NCBI GenBank assembly: GCA_963678705.1
Contig: OY783217.1
Span: forward strand, 6,386,001-6,450,000
Source: Panorpa germanica
Lineage: Eukaryota; Arthropoda; Insecta; Mecoptera; Panorpidae
Reading direction: 5' to 3'
Length of the DNA: 64,000 bases
Within the stretch, counting starts at the first letter, position 1. Every line of letters begins with the position of its first letter. Positions 26,119 to 39,536 of the stretch are shown piece by piece. The notes beneath the pieces are model-generated. The model was not told the DNA's origin. It did no database searches and saw only the letters and a program-made list of their open reading frames with translations. The position numbers and the translations under genes are program-made.

Positions 26119-28891
26119 TGCACCGACAGCGAGACCAATTCAAGTTAAATTTGATAATTACAGCTTAAAAGGTGGAAGCAGTGTATGTAAGTGGGTATAC
26201 GGTATTCACTTACAAAAAAGTTAACATGTATATTTTATTATATATTTTTTTATGTTTCTCAAAATCAAAATTCTTACACAGGTATAGTTAGTTATTATTA
26301 TTGCGATATAAATTGAACTACCATAATTAATGTTACTTATTTGTTACGAAAGAGTTTGCAGTCATCGAATAAATGTGTAGCTGGATTATAAAAGTCCACG
26401 ACCTAATTACCTCGACCACACTAAAGACCTATATAAAATATATATATTAAATATTAAGTATAATTAAAATACTATATCTGTACGTTTGTTTACAAACAGA
26501 AAATACTTTTTATATATTTTATTTAAAACGAAAAAATATACTCGTATATTACTTTATAATAATTCAAGAAGAAATGTAGTTAGTTTACTACGCTTAATTA
26601 AAAAATATTATACTAAATAAAACTAGAACAAAATATTCAAGCAAAATAATTAAATTTGTAATGAAGTTTTACTGTGCAAATTGAAGTTAATTCCAATGCA
26701 AAGCAATAGAGGTATCGTCAAAGTTACATAACAAGAAATAGTTCACAATTTAGAGGAAACAGAACAGTGTGCTATAGGCTTGAGAATGAGTACGAGTGCA
26801 AGCATATTTTCACCTTTAATCTACGATCCAGAAAGACTCACTAGTTATTAGCAGAGGGTATGTTATTTGCAGGCATAGCACACCTTCCTGCGTTAGTGGT
26901 TTTCATATAAACGTATCTAAATCCATATATACAACATTGTGGCACGATATTAATGTGTATCACTACGTGATAATTATAATATGTGACAGGAATCGAACAC
27001 AAATGAAATACTCGCACATCTGAATGAATATTAATTATATTCAAAGCGCAAATATGGGTGACGCGCACAGCGACCGTGGCGTGGTATACGAATATGAGAA
27101 TTTGAAGAAGAACCTGTCATATTTTCAGTTGTTAAAACCAATTTGAAGTATTACAGGTAGAAATATTTAAGTTTGAATTAATAATAAGTAATTTATTAAA
27201 TACAATCGTGTTCATATGATTGTATAAAGAAAGTCTTACAGAAATATTGATAGTTTACTTGCTTTTTATTAGTTTCTTGAAATCTGGTTTTGAATTTACC
27301 TCATACCTTTTTTATACTATTTAATTAAGTCAAAAATAAATAACGAAATTGTTTAGAAATTAATTAATTTAATTTTAATTAAAAATACTTGCGGTCATAT
27401 TTTGATAGATAACCCGACAGAACCATATAATATTTTGATTGCAAAATAGGTGAAAGTAATAATCTGAAAATCGTATTTTGTACTATTAGATTACTTTCCC
27501 TAAAAGATATTATTTTAAACGTCAGTTATGAATAAATGTACTGGTAACGAAATATAAAATAATCAACAACATATTAATTTAGTTTATTAAGAAGTTTTCA
27601 TTATAATTAAGCTTTTCTACATTGAAGTTTTACAACATTGCATTCAGCATTCATTTCATTTGTTTTTTCATGTTTTCTGTAACTTCTAATTATATTTTTA
27701 CAATTTAGTAAAAGTATAAAATGACATCAAAACTTTTATAATGAATTCTGTAAACATCATAAATAGATATAACGTTAACATGGCGTCATGTACTTTCATG
27801 TGCTTTCCGTCATTCTATGTTAATTAATATTTAAATTTCATTTTGTTTATAATTATCATTCTTATATTATACATATGTAAAACATTTTGTTTTTGTAAGT
27901 GTTAATATATTCATAAAGCAGTGCTTTATTGAAGTATAACTGTGATATGCTAAAATAGATGCGTCACTTAGTTATAAGTTTAAATTATAAAAAACGTACT
28001 TTATTTATTTTATATATAATAATAACATAGAAAAGAGATAGCTCTTATAGAGAATGAGGTCTTTCAACAAAAACTATATCTTAAGCGTATTTCAGCAAGA
28101 GGTGTGATTTTAAATCAACAAGAAAATGCAGTATTGTTATTAAAATTTATGTAATTTTTATATTAATCCAAAGTATTAATTCTGACGTTAATAATAGACG
28201 CAGTATTTGCCAAATATTACCTCAGTTCAAAAATGGCGCGAAGTTTAAAATGTTGGCTTTTCTTCAAAGACCTTATACAATTACAAACCATTATATTTTT
28301 CGTGAATACAAAAGCATAACAACAATTCCTCACCTATATTATAATTTCCCTGCAAATTGAAACAGTGTATTAAGATCTGCTTGTAAACCATGTGGCTTGG
28401 CACATTAGCGTTAATTATTCTGTAAATTTATCACTTTCCTATAGTGAGTCCCATGTTCACGTACCATTGTGGTCTACCTGTAAATACCTCCACACCATAT
28501 CCACAATGCATATACAACGCAACATGGACCAAACTCCGCATTGCCACAAGCGGTTCACGACACATTAGCAATTTGGTTAGAGATCTGTTTCTACTTAGAC
28601 TCATGGGTGTTATGCGTGCGGTCTTTGGATTATTAACTGTCTGGTCTAATTTGATTTATTTACTGTATGGTACATAAGTTAACTAACTGATGAAGATACA
28701 TCTTGTGTATTTATCTTTGTTGAGATTACATCGAATTATTAGATTAATGAAAATTGTAGATCATTTTTATTTATGAGAAAAAATAATTGGTCTGTAGAGA
28801 TTGCCCCTGGGAACACAAATTCAACGTGGACATAATGAAGTGTCATATTTTTTTGTGAAATTGGACAATGATATCTCATTATAAACCTTTA

Positions 28892-29055
28892 GATGACACA
28901 GTGGGCGAGAGCTAGACTACTGTGTCTTCGGATTGAATCCCCGGACTAGAGTGATATTTTTTGATTTGCTTGTTATGAAGTTAAGTTGATTATGTACATA
29001 CATAATCATAAAATTGTTAGGCAACAGGATCAGGGTCATATATATGAAGTCACAA
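28892..29055 (+). mobile_element. tRNA-type SINE copy 6
   Basis: Head GATGACACAGTGGGCGAGAG, B-box-like GATTGAATCCCC, and a body including a TAAGTTGATTATGTACATAC segment shared with copy 1. The 3' end is eroded. Confidence 0.7.
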
Positions 29056-29582
29056 CAGTTTTTTTATAGCACTAATTTCACAATGCCAAACTACACCTTT
29101 TGCTTAAAAAGGTTGCTGGGTAAAAGTGAATCAGAGATTATAAATTTTTACGACAAATAGAATAACATCTGACACTTTATGCAGAATTTCCCACTAAATA
29201 GAGTTACATGTATTTCAGATTATCTAAAATAACAAATAGTATCTACTACATAAACGATTTTACTTAATATATAATATTTTGAGACCTATTTTTCTGGTTC
29301 TAAGTTCTAAGGATTATAAAATATAAGGAAGTTCTTTTAAGAACAAGAAGCGTTTATAATAAATATTACTAAGATTCGTTTAAGTAAGATATTACATGAA
29401 ATAATATAGTAACTTAGAAATTTACAAATTTGTTCTATAAAGATAAAAATCAATCTGAGTTACTTGATATTACATAACTTTGAATTGGATCGAATTGAGC
29501 TTTTTAAGAAGACCTTACTAGTACCAATTACCTACGTAGAAAAGTTTACAAGAGGAAGACGGGTAGGTCCATTCCGCTATTA

Positions 29583-29884
29583 CCATAGAGATATAAGAAT
29601 AGAGTGCGCAAGGTGCTGAATACTGTCAGAAAGGCAAAGAGAGAGATAGCCGCGAAAGTCCCATGTGTCTCTTTCGAGCCGAGTACTGTGATTGACAGCC
29701 GCGCTAACGACGTCTGCTTGCTTGTTTACCCTCTACCATACCGCCAATCAACTAAGCCAGCAACAGCGGTTCGGCTAGGAAGAAAAAGATAGAACTCTCG
29801 GTAGGCTATCTCTCGCTTTGCCTTTCTCGCTTGCTCTTACACGCGGCCGTACACTTCGCGTACTCTATTCTTATATCTCTATGG
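29583..29884. mobile_element. MITE with long terminal inverted repeats and 6-bp TSD
   Basis: The ends are CCATAGAGATATAAGAATAG and its reverse complement. Arm similarity continues for about 80 bp with gaps, through AGAAAGGCAAAG and GAGAGATAGCC. The element is flanked on both sides by CTATTA (29577-29582 and 29885-29890), a clear 6-bp target duplication. The centre is GC-richer, and its short open frame has no recognisable domain. The superfamily was not identified. Confidence 0.85.
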
Positions 29885-30064
29885 CTATTACTATAGAAGA
29901 CAACAAATAGCTCTTTACGATTTATAAAAATGAGTGCGTAATTCCAGACGCGATATATTTCTATATCCCCACCGCCTATTTGTAACAATTTGTCTTTCAG
30001 AAAATTCTTTAGACCTGACAAATATCGGTTCACACTTTGAAATAGATTTCTATTAGTACATATA

Positions 30065-30420
30065 TGGTATATATATAAAAGCTTTGGCTTTTAGCAACGC
30101 GAGTGCGCGTTTTAGCGTGTCACAGTTCCCAGCATGCAACATGCTCACATGGTGAAATCCACAACAATTTCATTTCAATGTTGTTGGGTAGGCCGAGCGC
30201 GTCGCAGCGTGATCTGTGATTGATGACAGCAGCATCAGTGTGAATTCCTAGAGGGAGCTACAATCCGGGACACGGAACACGGAACACAGGACACGGGACC
30301 CACCACTGGATGCTGATGGTAGCTGCTAGTGTTTTGGTTGGTGGTGATTTTACCACCAACCTCCCTGTGGTAGGAAGGTTTTGTAACTCTGTGGTACTAT
30401 TATGTGGTCCGGAACCTCAA
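30065..30420 (+). promoter_or_regulatory. GC-rich island with TATA-like motif
   Basis: A TATATATAAAAGC motif at about 30070 leads into about 350 bp clearly richer in G+C and CpG than the surrounding intron. It contains near-tandem GGACACGG/GGAACACGG words (about 30269-30300) and a perfect 10-bp hairpin GGTTGGTGGT/ACCACCAACC (about 30335-30360). It could be the promoter and 5' part of a nested plus-strand transcript, or an unrecognised transposon. The following 82-codon frame at 30402-30650 has no recognised domain. Confidence 0.25.
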
Positions 30421-33400
30421 AACGCCAAATAATAGCAAATGCTGATTGTGTAGCACTTCATCCATATCATTCTACAACAGAATCTCGATGGAATCACTCG
30501 AGTGCGTCATTTGCCTGCCTGGTTTTGTGCATATTCATTTCATTACGAAAAGAAGAATATTACTTTTGTTCTATTGTTAACAATTCATTTTACTTCCCTG
30601 TTATTTTGCTTTTAATAAACGTTAAACGAATTATTCGTTCTTTTTACTAATATGATGAATCTATAAAAATAAACGTACGTATGTCGTCCGTAAAAGATAG
30701 CTAACATATACCTATACATTATATACCGTACATTATTCACAAAGTGCAATGAAAAGCATACAGACTACTAAACAAAGGAAACTACTTCTTATAATTTATA
30801 GTATGTACTCTACTTCAAAAACAAGTAAATATTCGTATGTATGAATATTGCATAACACTGACATATGCAGGGGATCATACATATATCTCTCTAAGAATAG
30901 ACAAAATAATTATAACTTGTAGCTAAAACTTCAACTCCCATGACACGAGAAGTTAATCAATGTTACTGAAACAGTAACCGGTAACGAACATGTGTACAAT
31001 TAAGCTAATGTTTGAGTTGAAGTCTAAGGAGTACATCCGGGTATATTGCATTAGAGGAGTAGAATTCAATATTAACTGCACATATTAGCCGAAACTTGTA
31101 GGTGTATGATATTCTGGAAAGGTTTATGAATCGGTAATATGTGTGTACTTGCATGTGTAAGTAAAAAGGTCCTGCCTTAACTCAAGCGACCTGCGCATAT
31201 GCACGAACAAGAGTTCTCCTTTTAAAAATTACCTTAAAATAGTCGAGCAAACATTTATCTTGATAAAAAACTGCACTCTATAAATACGACAATGTCATTT
31301 ACAGTACAGTTATGTATATGGTACCGTCATGTTTACCGAGTATCTATTTCACATAATACCTTGCTAAATACTATAAAAATAATTTAGATTAATAATACTC
31401 AATCATTTGACAACTCAATAATTAAATTATTTTAAAAAAATGATCTTAACTTAAAAATTATGATTTATATGAAGGAAATAAGTTTTTCTTTCTTGTTTAA
31501 CGACGATTTCAATTACTGGGTCATATTCACCGATCATTATTCTTTTTATATCTTGATTATAAGGTTCGACTTAGGGATAAATAATTGAAGTTCTGCGTAT
31601 GTACTTTCAAAAATGTATGTGTTAAATGCTTATATACGTAAATAACATGTTCTGGACGCTGTGCCCTGAAATCACAGTTACAATATTTTAGGTTTATCTA
31701 ATATAACAAAAGTTACCTGTTACGTAAATAATGTTATCTAATATAATAAATTTTGTTACCTAGTTTCCTGCTTTTGTTAAAAATTCTTAAGAAACTGTAA
31801 TAAAAGATTATAAAATCCTAAGAAGTATTTTGAAAGGTATATCTTTATAATTCGATTTTTAGCTAACCTTTTTAGATTAAATATTTCTAGATTACGCATA
31901 AGTTAGCATTCATGTCTTGTATTTAGTAGTACTGATATATGAATATAAGAATTATGTTTATATTTATTATTTAGGTTATTTATATTTATAAAAACTGTAA
32001 ATCTAAAAATATTCATGTTTATATTTTAATAAAATTTACATTTCTAGAACAATATCCTTTTACTGTTACGGTAATAGTTCTTCGGAAAAAATGTATATAA
32101 CTTTTTATATATAACATAAATACATTCTTGCTTTTTACCTTTATTTTACAATAACTGTAATATTTGGAATTTTACTAACTATATAATATTTATATTATAG
32201 ACTTTACCTACTATGTACAAACAATTCATCTTATATACATGCGGTTGAGATAGACGTATTGTTTACTAATATATTATTCTCTTTGTCTAATTGAACACGT
32301 AAATCTAGAATTAAATTATGTGATGTCACTACTAATAAATAGGTATTTGTAAAATACATATTTTGCTGTTTACCCGTACGTACATCATCGATATTCATAA
32401 ACACATAACAACCCCCTCCCACCTTCCCCCTTTCATCTCCGACTCACATTAATTATACAGAATATACATCGACTTCACCAGGGTTTAGTTATTAGCTAGT
32501 ATTTGTGTGATACTCTATATAAATATTTATCATACTAAGCAAACATTTAATACGTTCTATCTGTATTTTATATTAGATAAATAATATACTAAAACTTTAT
32601 TCAATTGGATTAGAAATTATTATTTTTTAATAAGTCATCTGTTTGAGGATAGGATACTGGAAAATGTTGGCAAAAGGAAAATAATAAAATGCGCCGGTTA
32701 CATTTTCTGACGTTCATAAAACTTTGAAAGCAATAATATATAACATTACATATTAAATTCATATATTAGAAAAAGATTTGTAATGTTTTTAACATTTATT
32801 TTGTGACAATGTAAAAGAATTATGTTAAAATTCCGTAAATAATAAAGCGTAACATTTGGTAAAAAATATTACGTTAAGTAATACATTGGGTTACATTTCG
32901 TGTTTAAAATGATAATACTTTGACGACGTAATAATTGTATAATCTTTATTATTAGTTCATTATTCGTTAGTACAACAGACTTTCCATCAGCGGAAACGCC
33001 GTTGTTAGTTTCGGAGTAGGCCAATACCAATTTCAAAAGCCTAAATCATTACTAAATAGATTGCAGGAAGGATAATATTTTATAATTAGATTTAGAAGCT
33101 AGAAGAATATGAATAAGTTAACAAAGTAGAAATGAAAATATATTTTAACGAAAGTAAATGACTGATAGAACACGACTCAAGGACCGAATTGAATTTGACA
33201 TAATAGTACAAAAGAAATGTGCACAGTGACATCGCAATACCCAATGTATCAGTATCCAGCATCCAACCATTACAAAGAAAATAAATGAACATAAATTAAC
33301 AACAAGATATCAACATTTTCACTGTCTTTCTTTCAATTCACAATGATTACCTATATGCCCTCTGAACCATTGCCTGAATCCGTAGCATGAAGATATGTAT

Positions 33401-34910
33401 TACTTAAGATCTTATCAAAAATTAATCCCTTCAAGTTCACCATCATTTCCCGGAAGTAGGAAATAGCTAAACTTTGTGAAGATTCGAAAATTTTAACGTT
33501 TGAAAACTTTTAACTGACATTTATGTGTTTATTATAAATTGATTTGATTTATAATTCAGGAAATGACATCTAATGCATTGTTTTGTTTAATGTAATTTTC
33601 TCTCGTGCTTTGTACTCGTAAAAGCTTCAAACTTAATTACATCATAAATTTATGATATAGAAACTTTATACGTCTATAAATACGAGTATCGTTATAGTTT
33701 ACTTCAGATAGTGGATTTTTAATTGATAATCAATGATTTTATTGGAAATATAGTCCGATTCAAACTATAAAACTGTTCATATTTTTATCTCATACTTCCT
33801 TGAATTAAAATTTAATTCTTTCTTCCAAACAAAAGAGTTTTTGTTACAAGAAAATACAAAACAAAATCTTGAACCATGTTTTTATCACACGTATTTTAAA
33901 AAAACAAAAAATACATATAATATAATAAATATAATAATTTTTTTTATTATTTTTCTCAATTTAGAATGATGTAGCAAATTGTATGCTAGTCGACCGAGAT
34001 TTAGACGTTAAATTTTAAATGCTTCTAGCTCTGATGTTGAAGCGTGAATAATTTTTACGATAAAAACTAAATGTATAAGAAGCTGCTTAAAAGTATGAAC
34101 AGAATAGAGTAGAGAGAAGAGTAATACTTAAGTACTTACAATTATTACTCAATTAGTTGGAATTTGGCTATTCACAATTTAAAGATATATTAAAGTTGCA
34201 AAAGTTTACATATTTCTGAAGACTTATTACAATACTTTGCGTTACGCTGTGTATAATGGTAAGCGTTTTAGAAATAAAGTACAATTACATAAAACGTTTC
34301 GTTTTCAATATTTCTGAAAGACTTATTAATATTGCTGTAAACATGCACGTGAGAAATCGCATATTGTTCAACACCACAATATCTTTTGAAGTTTTCTTCT
34401 CAATTACCGTTTTTCAGTAAATAATGAATTCGTACAATTAATTATTCAATAATACACCTCTCTCCCTCTTCTTTATCCACACCCTACAGCAAACTAACAA
34501 TCAACAAACCTATTAAGTATTATTAGACGAAACAAACGAAGGAAGTCTTACGTGTAATTAATGGCAGGATATTGTATTCAAGGATACAAGGATAGAAAAT
34601 GTAAAACATAAAGGGTGATACTCATTTCAGAAGTAAGCTTCGCTATTTCTGGTACGTCATGAAATCTTACATTACATAATATTGTTATGTAAGATGGTTA
34701 ATAACTCACTGTATTAATATTGAACGTTCAATATTTATTGATATGTATTAGTACTGTGATACGTCTGATGGAATATTTGTACCGTTATGTTTTATTAGTA
34801 ATACACCAACTCTTCAGTCATTTGATGAATATGAAGCACAAGTAGCATCTGAATGCTGGTGGTGGAATCTTAATAACTCGTCTTATAATGCAATATATAA
34901 GATATCATGA

Positions 34911-34912
<2 letters not shown>

Positions 34913-34980
<68 letters not shown>
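34913..34980. repeat. (AT)n microsatellite, 68 bp
   Basis: Uninterrupted AT dinucleotides flanked by GATATCATGAAG on the left and CATG on the right. Confidence 0.98.
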
Positions 34981-34982
<2 letters not shown>

Positions 34983-35127
34983 TGTTTAAAATTATACATC
35001 AAACAGAAAGACACAAATAACATGTATATACATGCTTCTCAAGATTCTTACCATCGTTGTTTCAATTGTAAGGGATTTATTTTATAACTATTTCTATATT
35101 CTGTAACTATTTGTAACTATTTTCTAA

Positions 35128-35280
35128 CTCTGACGTCACGCGTCGTGAATTGCACTAGTGTGATATTTATTTGTTTAATAATATTGGCAAATAAAAGCTT
35201 TTCCACTACAATTTTGTTTGCCAATACTAACAAACAAATGAGTATCACACTAACCTAATTCATGACGCGTGACGTCAGAG
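35128..35280. mobile_element. MITE, 153 bp, CTCTGACGTCACGCG ends
   Basis: Both ends read CTCTGACGTCACGCG(T) facing inward. The inverted repeat extends through GTGAATT, the TAGTGTGATA region, ATTTGTTT and TATTGGCAAA, covering most of the element. A diverged relative lies at 61747-61858. Confidence 0.8.
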
Positions 35281-35640
35281 AAAAAGTTATAAAATACGAC
35301 CCTAAGTTAAACTTTTTAAAAAACAAATCTTGTTTTTCAATAGGCCAATGACAATAAAAAATGTAAGAGATATTTTTCTTGGTGACAACTGGAAAACAAA
35401 ATTAATAACCAAAATGGAATTTTAAAATCGGACTTAAGTCCCAATGTGACATTCTAAGTATAAAATGATTTCAACTGACTTAGCCTTAAGGTATAATTTG
35501 AGAATGATATTTAACCAATTTAGAACAAAGATGAGCAGATTACGCTAAATAAACATATATGATATATGTTCATAAACCATTTTTCTGCGAATAAATCTTA
35601 GTATAAAAACAAATTTTTACCTGATTTATACCATTCTAAT

Positions 35641-35775
35641 TTTGTCAAAGACTAACCATAAATATTTAATAAAAAATGCTAGTGCTAGTATTTTGCTTAG
35701 TTAAACTACAGTTATGTTCGATTGGAACAAAAGTGAGAGGTTGGACACAAAAATATTAATCAAGATTTATAATAT
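35641..35775 (+). repeat. Dispersed repeat, partner of 43890-44022
   Basis: Both copies have TCAAAGACT-ACCA, a TTTTG-TTAGTTAA stretch, ACAGTTATGTTCGA and a final CAAGATTTAT/GT. They are diverged but collinear over about 130 bp. Confidence 0.5.
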
Positions 35776-36591
35776 AGGTTAATAAACGACCAACCTGTGT
35801 ACGAATAAATGACAGGTTGATTAGAGCTTCAAAATAATAACTGAAAAAGATTTTATAAAGTATAAACTCCGAGCTAATTAGAAGCTCGAAGCTCTAAGTA
35901 GAAGCTCCGAGCTCGAAATATTACGTTTTTCTATTGATTTAAAATGACCGCTCTTGTTGAAAGACTCTATTCACGAGTATATATGAATAAATAAATGAAA
36001 TTTAACTTTAAACATTAAATCCTACTTATAATTTATTTAATTTAAAAAAAAACTTTTAAAAACTTATTTTCCAGACTACAGTTTCAAAGCATGTATAATG
36101 TATATTAATTAGAAAGCTTTAAGCGAACAAAAGGATCCACTACTAAATTTTGAAGGTAAAGTACAAGCAAGTAGATATTTAACATAAGTTGTCTATGTCT
36201 GTGATTCTAAATATATTAAACGAGTCAACGTTGTAAAGTATATGCCAGTTTAAATCTATTGTATATATGTGTATGTATATGTATATGTGGGATGTGCATA
36301 CACTGACTGAATCTACAGCAATCAGAAGTTTAAGAACAATTTTCATTTCAACTATGTTTTCTATATTACTGTATGTTAGTCCAGTAATTGAAACGACCTC
36401 ATGCTTTTACAGTGAGTACCATGTCTGAAGAGGTAAAACTTTTGTACTAGTCTAGTACTTTATACCAGAAGAACTAGCGGAGGCAGTGGTGGTCAAATGA
36501 AATTATGTGAGATCCAAAATATATAAACATAAAACTATAAATATGATAAAATAACTGTAGATATTATGAGAAATAGCATACTAATACATCT

Positions 36592-36770
36592 TTTTTTAAG
36601 TATTAATTTTTGTGTATCAACTTTCAATAGTTATTAGCACTTAAAACAACATATACATTTACAAAACATTTGTAATACATAATTTATAATCTATAAATAC
36701 AAGTATGGGTATTTAAAGTATAGAGATTAAATTAGTTTCATTGATAAAGTCAATAAAGCTTTTTAAACAA
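36592..36770 (-). repeat. LINE-3'-tail-like repeat, copy 4 (reverse)
   Basis: Reverse complement of the family core: its A tail appears as TTTTTTT at 36591, followed by GTATCAACTTTCAATAGTTA and GATTAAATTAG at the inner end. Confidence 0.6.
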
Positions 36771-36834
36771 GAGCAACGGAAAAGAAGAATAAAACAAGTT
36801 TATAAAAGAGATGGATATGTTTGAAAGATAATAA

Positions 36835-36945
36835 ATTGTGCACTAAGAGACTTAATTAGCAGATGGACGGAATATACATTTCAAAAAGGACAAGGAATGC
36901 AATGGGAGACATCGCAGAGGAGGCGATTCCTGCATCAGATCGTAA
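36835..36945 (+). pseudogene. Possible LINE ORF2 C-terminal relic
   Basis: A forward reading gives ISRWTEYTFQKGQGMQWETS followed by QRRRFLH, which resembles the RW(T/S)-x-GxxW-xxxxQ-R pattern near the end of non-LTR retrotransposon ORF2 proteins. The match is short, and the flanking frames are broken by stops. It would fit as the coding end of the element whose tail is at 37478-37569, but this is inference. Confidence 0.3.
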
Positions 36946-37477
36946 TGCGGTTTTTGTTAAAGTGAATACGAATGATCCCTTAAAGATACAAGGAAAGTGA
37001 TGTTGGAAGATGGATGGTTATTACAAAATTCGTCTTGAAGTGATCAAAAATGGTACCAATCGGCTCTAAGCGACCAAAATGTTGCAATCCGGTTACGTAG
37101 AACCAAAAATGGTGTAAAATGGCAGATTACACATTAATTTCAGTACTGCGCCAGTAGACTGAATATTGTACTAAAAATAGATTTTGTAAATTTAGATAAA
37201 ATACGTTTATTAACTTGTATAAACTTATTGGTATAGGGTCTGAAATTATTCTATCGAATTGTATCAGCTAATGCTTAGAAGAAACAAAATCAGAGAGAGA
37301 AATAAATATGTAAAAGAGAGAGATATAAATAATAAATGAACTCAGTTATAAAGACATCTAGGATAAAATAGATCAATTAATTAGTAAATACAAACACTAT
37401 TTACATAAAACTAAAATACATATTTCACAATAATGAATACAAAAATATAAACTGAAAAATAGGAAAATTATAAAAAA

Positions 37478-37569
37478 TATATATTATGCAATGTTTGTAA
37501 ATGTAATTATTGATTTAAGTGCTAATAACTATCAAAAGTTATTGCACTCAAAATAAATATTAAAACAAA
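37478..37569 (+). repeat. LINE-3'-tail-like repeat, copy 5 (short)
   Basis: Only the last part of the core is present (AAGTGCTAATAACTATCAAA, then GCACTCAAAATAAATATT). It lies about 540 bp downstream of a possible reverse-transcriptase C-terminal relic. Confidence 0.55.
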
Positions 37570-38794
37570 TCCAGTGACCTGAACGTTTGGCATCTCTGAG
37601 CTAGTCAGTTAGATGCTTTGGCTATTTCTCAGGGGACACGAGAATGCAGCAGAACGGGGGAAACCAACCATATTGTGGTACAACCACATTACCAACAGAA
37701 TACGTCGGTAGAACGAGCAATGGGTGAATTTGTATTGCAGTCTACCACAAACAAAATAAAAACATTAGAAAAAACCTAATATTAATTTACTTCTGGAAAA
37801 TATTGAATACATAAATTGAAGTATACAAAGTTTGATTGTTTATAAGATTTTCTAATATAAATAATTTGTTTTAAACTTGTTCTTCGTCGTTAGTATCGCT
37901 ATCTTACACGTATATGTCGCCTCATTGCTTACTGGCATCTTAGACAGCAACGAAGAAACAGTGCTTGCTAGTTAAATTAAATTTTGTGAGTACTTCAAAT
38001 GAAGAAATATAATTAAGCAAAACTCTATATGTAACAGCCTTAATGAATAGACTGTAGTTGCTCTAAGTTATCATTATCATGATGGAATATCTAAATTAAT
38101 GCCAGAGTTAACAATTCTTAAATTAATTAAGGTAAAGTAACGTAATGTAAAAAAAAAAATAAACATTTGTATAATCTTTCCAGTGTAATCAAACCTACAA
38201 GTTGCATTTTTGTTACATGTACAGAATTAACGAGAAATTCAAGAACTACAAAATCTAGTTAAGTACTAAACCATTTATAGGGCAGAGTGAAGTTAGTAGC
38301 ATGTGACCTTTAAAGGTTTTGCCTCTCGTTTCTTTCTCGGACATACTGATTACTCGTTAAAAAGTTTGTTATTTCTCTAACGATTGTATAGCTACAGCTT
38401 TACTTGGCTATCTATGGCACAGATAACATTAAATCCAAACTGAAGAATATATTATGCCATAAACCATTTTATCAAATAGTTCTTCCGGAATTTAAACCAA
38501 ATGTTGTCCATTTATCCATGGTTTATCCTGTGCACTGCAAAAAGTAGCGAATAAAATATCTGACTGAATAAAAATCAAGTAAGTGCATAAGACATGTCAG
38601 TTTAGTCAGGCGAGATTACTCAACAAGAAGAAAAACTTTTATTTTTTTAATTCTATAGAATACAAAGTCAAAGAGTATTTAAATTCAAAGAAACTGTCAA
38701 GAATTCCAGAAAAACACAAGAATTATAGAGACTAAACAAAGTTATTAAAAATTTCATCCTGTAATCGAAATACGTTTCTCATTGCAAGTTAGAG

Positions 38795-38851
38795 ACAACA
38801 CAAAACATGGGTATTACCTTAATGTAATATTTCACGTAAGTAAAATTTAGT
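38795..38851 (+). repeat. Short dispersed repeat, partner of 9044-9095
   Basis: Shares ACAAAACATGGGTATTACCT and GTAAGTAAAATTTAG with the copy at 9 kb. Confidence 0.4.
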
Positions 38852-39503
38852 TGTATTTAACCCAAAAAGGTGTAAATATTTTGCTTGAAAACTGAAAGTA
38901 AACATATGTTGTAATCCTTTAGGTCTCCTCAGGAAGAAATGTAACATTTAAATTAGCTAGCAGCACGTTTGGAAGTTGAATTTTAATAACTGCTAATTGA
39001 AGCTTAATAAAAAAAGATCTCCTTTAGAAATTTTATGATTTTATTAATCGCTAAAAAGGTGGATATATTTTTTAAATATTACATAGCAGCCAACTTTAGA
39101 TATTAGATAAGTCATAAATACACGTAACCGTGCACAGCCGGATGTCATTAAGGTATAATTACTTCCAAGATTTACATTTTTATCCCATTTAGGATTGAAA
39201 TAGGAAAATAGCCTGTTCGTTAAAAAGTTTTCAATTTTAAGAAAATGTAAAAACTTTAACGAATAATGAAGCCTGACTAATTTCTTCATAATTAATGATT
39301 TTCTTTAATTGATTAGTTGTAATTAGAGAAGGGAAGCTTGACAATTAAAAATTTATATGGTTTATTTTTAATTACTTTTGTTAGAAAACAGTCGAATCTA
39401 TACCTAAACTTTATTGACTAACAAGTGATTACTAATTACGGCATGATTGGACTTCAATATTTAATGTAATTCAATGCTTTATTGACAGGATATGGAACGT
39501 GGC

Positions 39504-39536
39504 GGTACTTAAAGTATTCATATACTTTAAGTACCG
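39504..39536. repeat. Palindrome GGTACTTAAAGTAT, 33 bp
   Basis: GGTACTTAAAGTAT and ATACTTTAAGTACC face each other across a few bases. Confidence 0.7.

Noticed and set aside
28444-28677. 77-codon plus-strand frame MSPMFTYHCGLPVNTSTPYP...
   Set aside because: Composition is gene-like but no family is recognised and no promoter, splice or poly(A) context supports it.
29604-30033. Frames of 62 and 75 codons near 29.6-30.0 kb
   Set aside because: They fall in or overlap the arms of the MITE at 29583-29884.
36592-37569. CRISPR-like or array structure from repeated tail cores
   Set aside because: Copies are dispersed, diverged, in both orientations and A-tailed; this is eukaryotic retroelement sequence.
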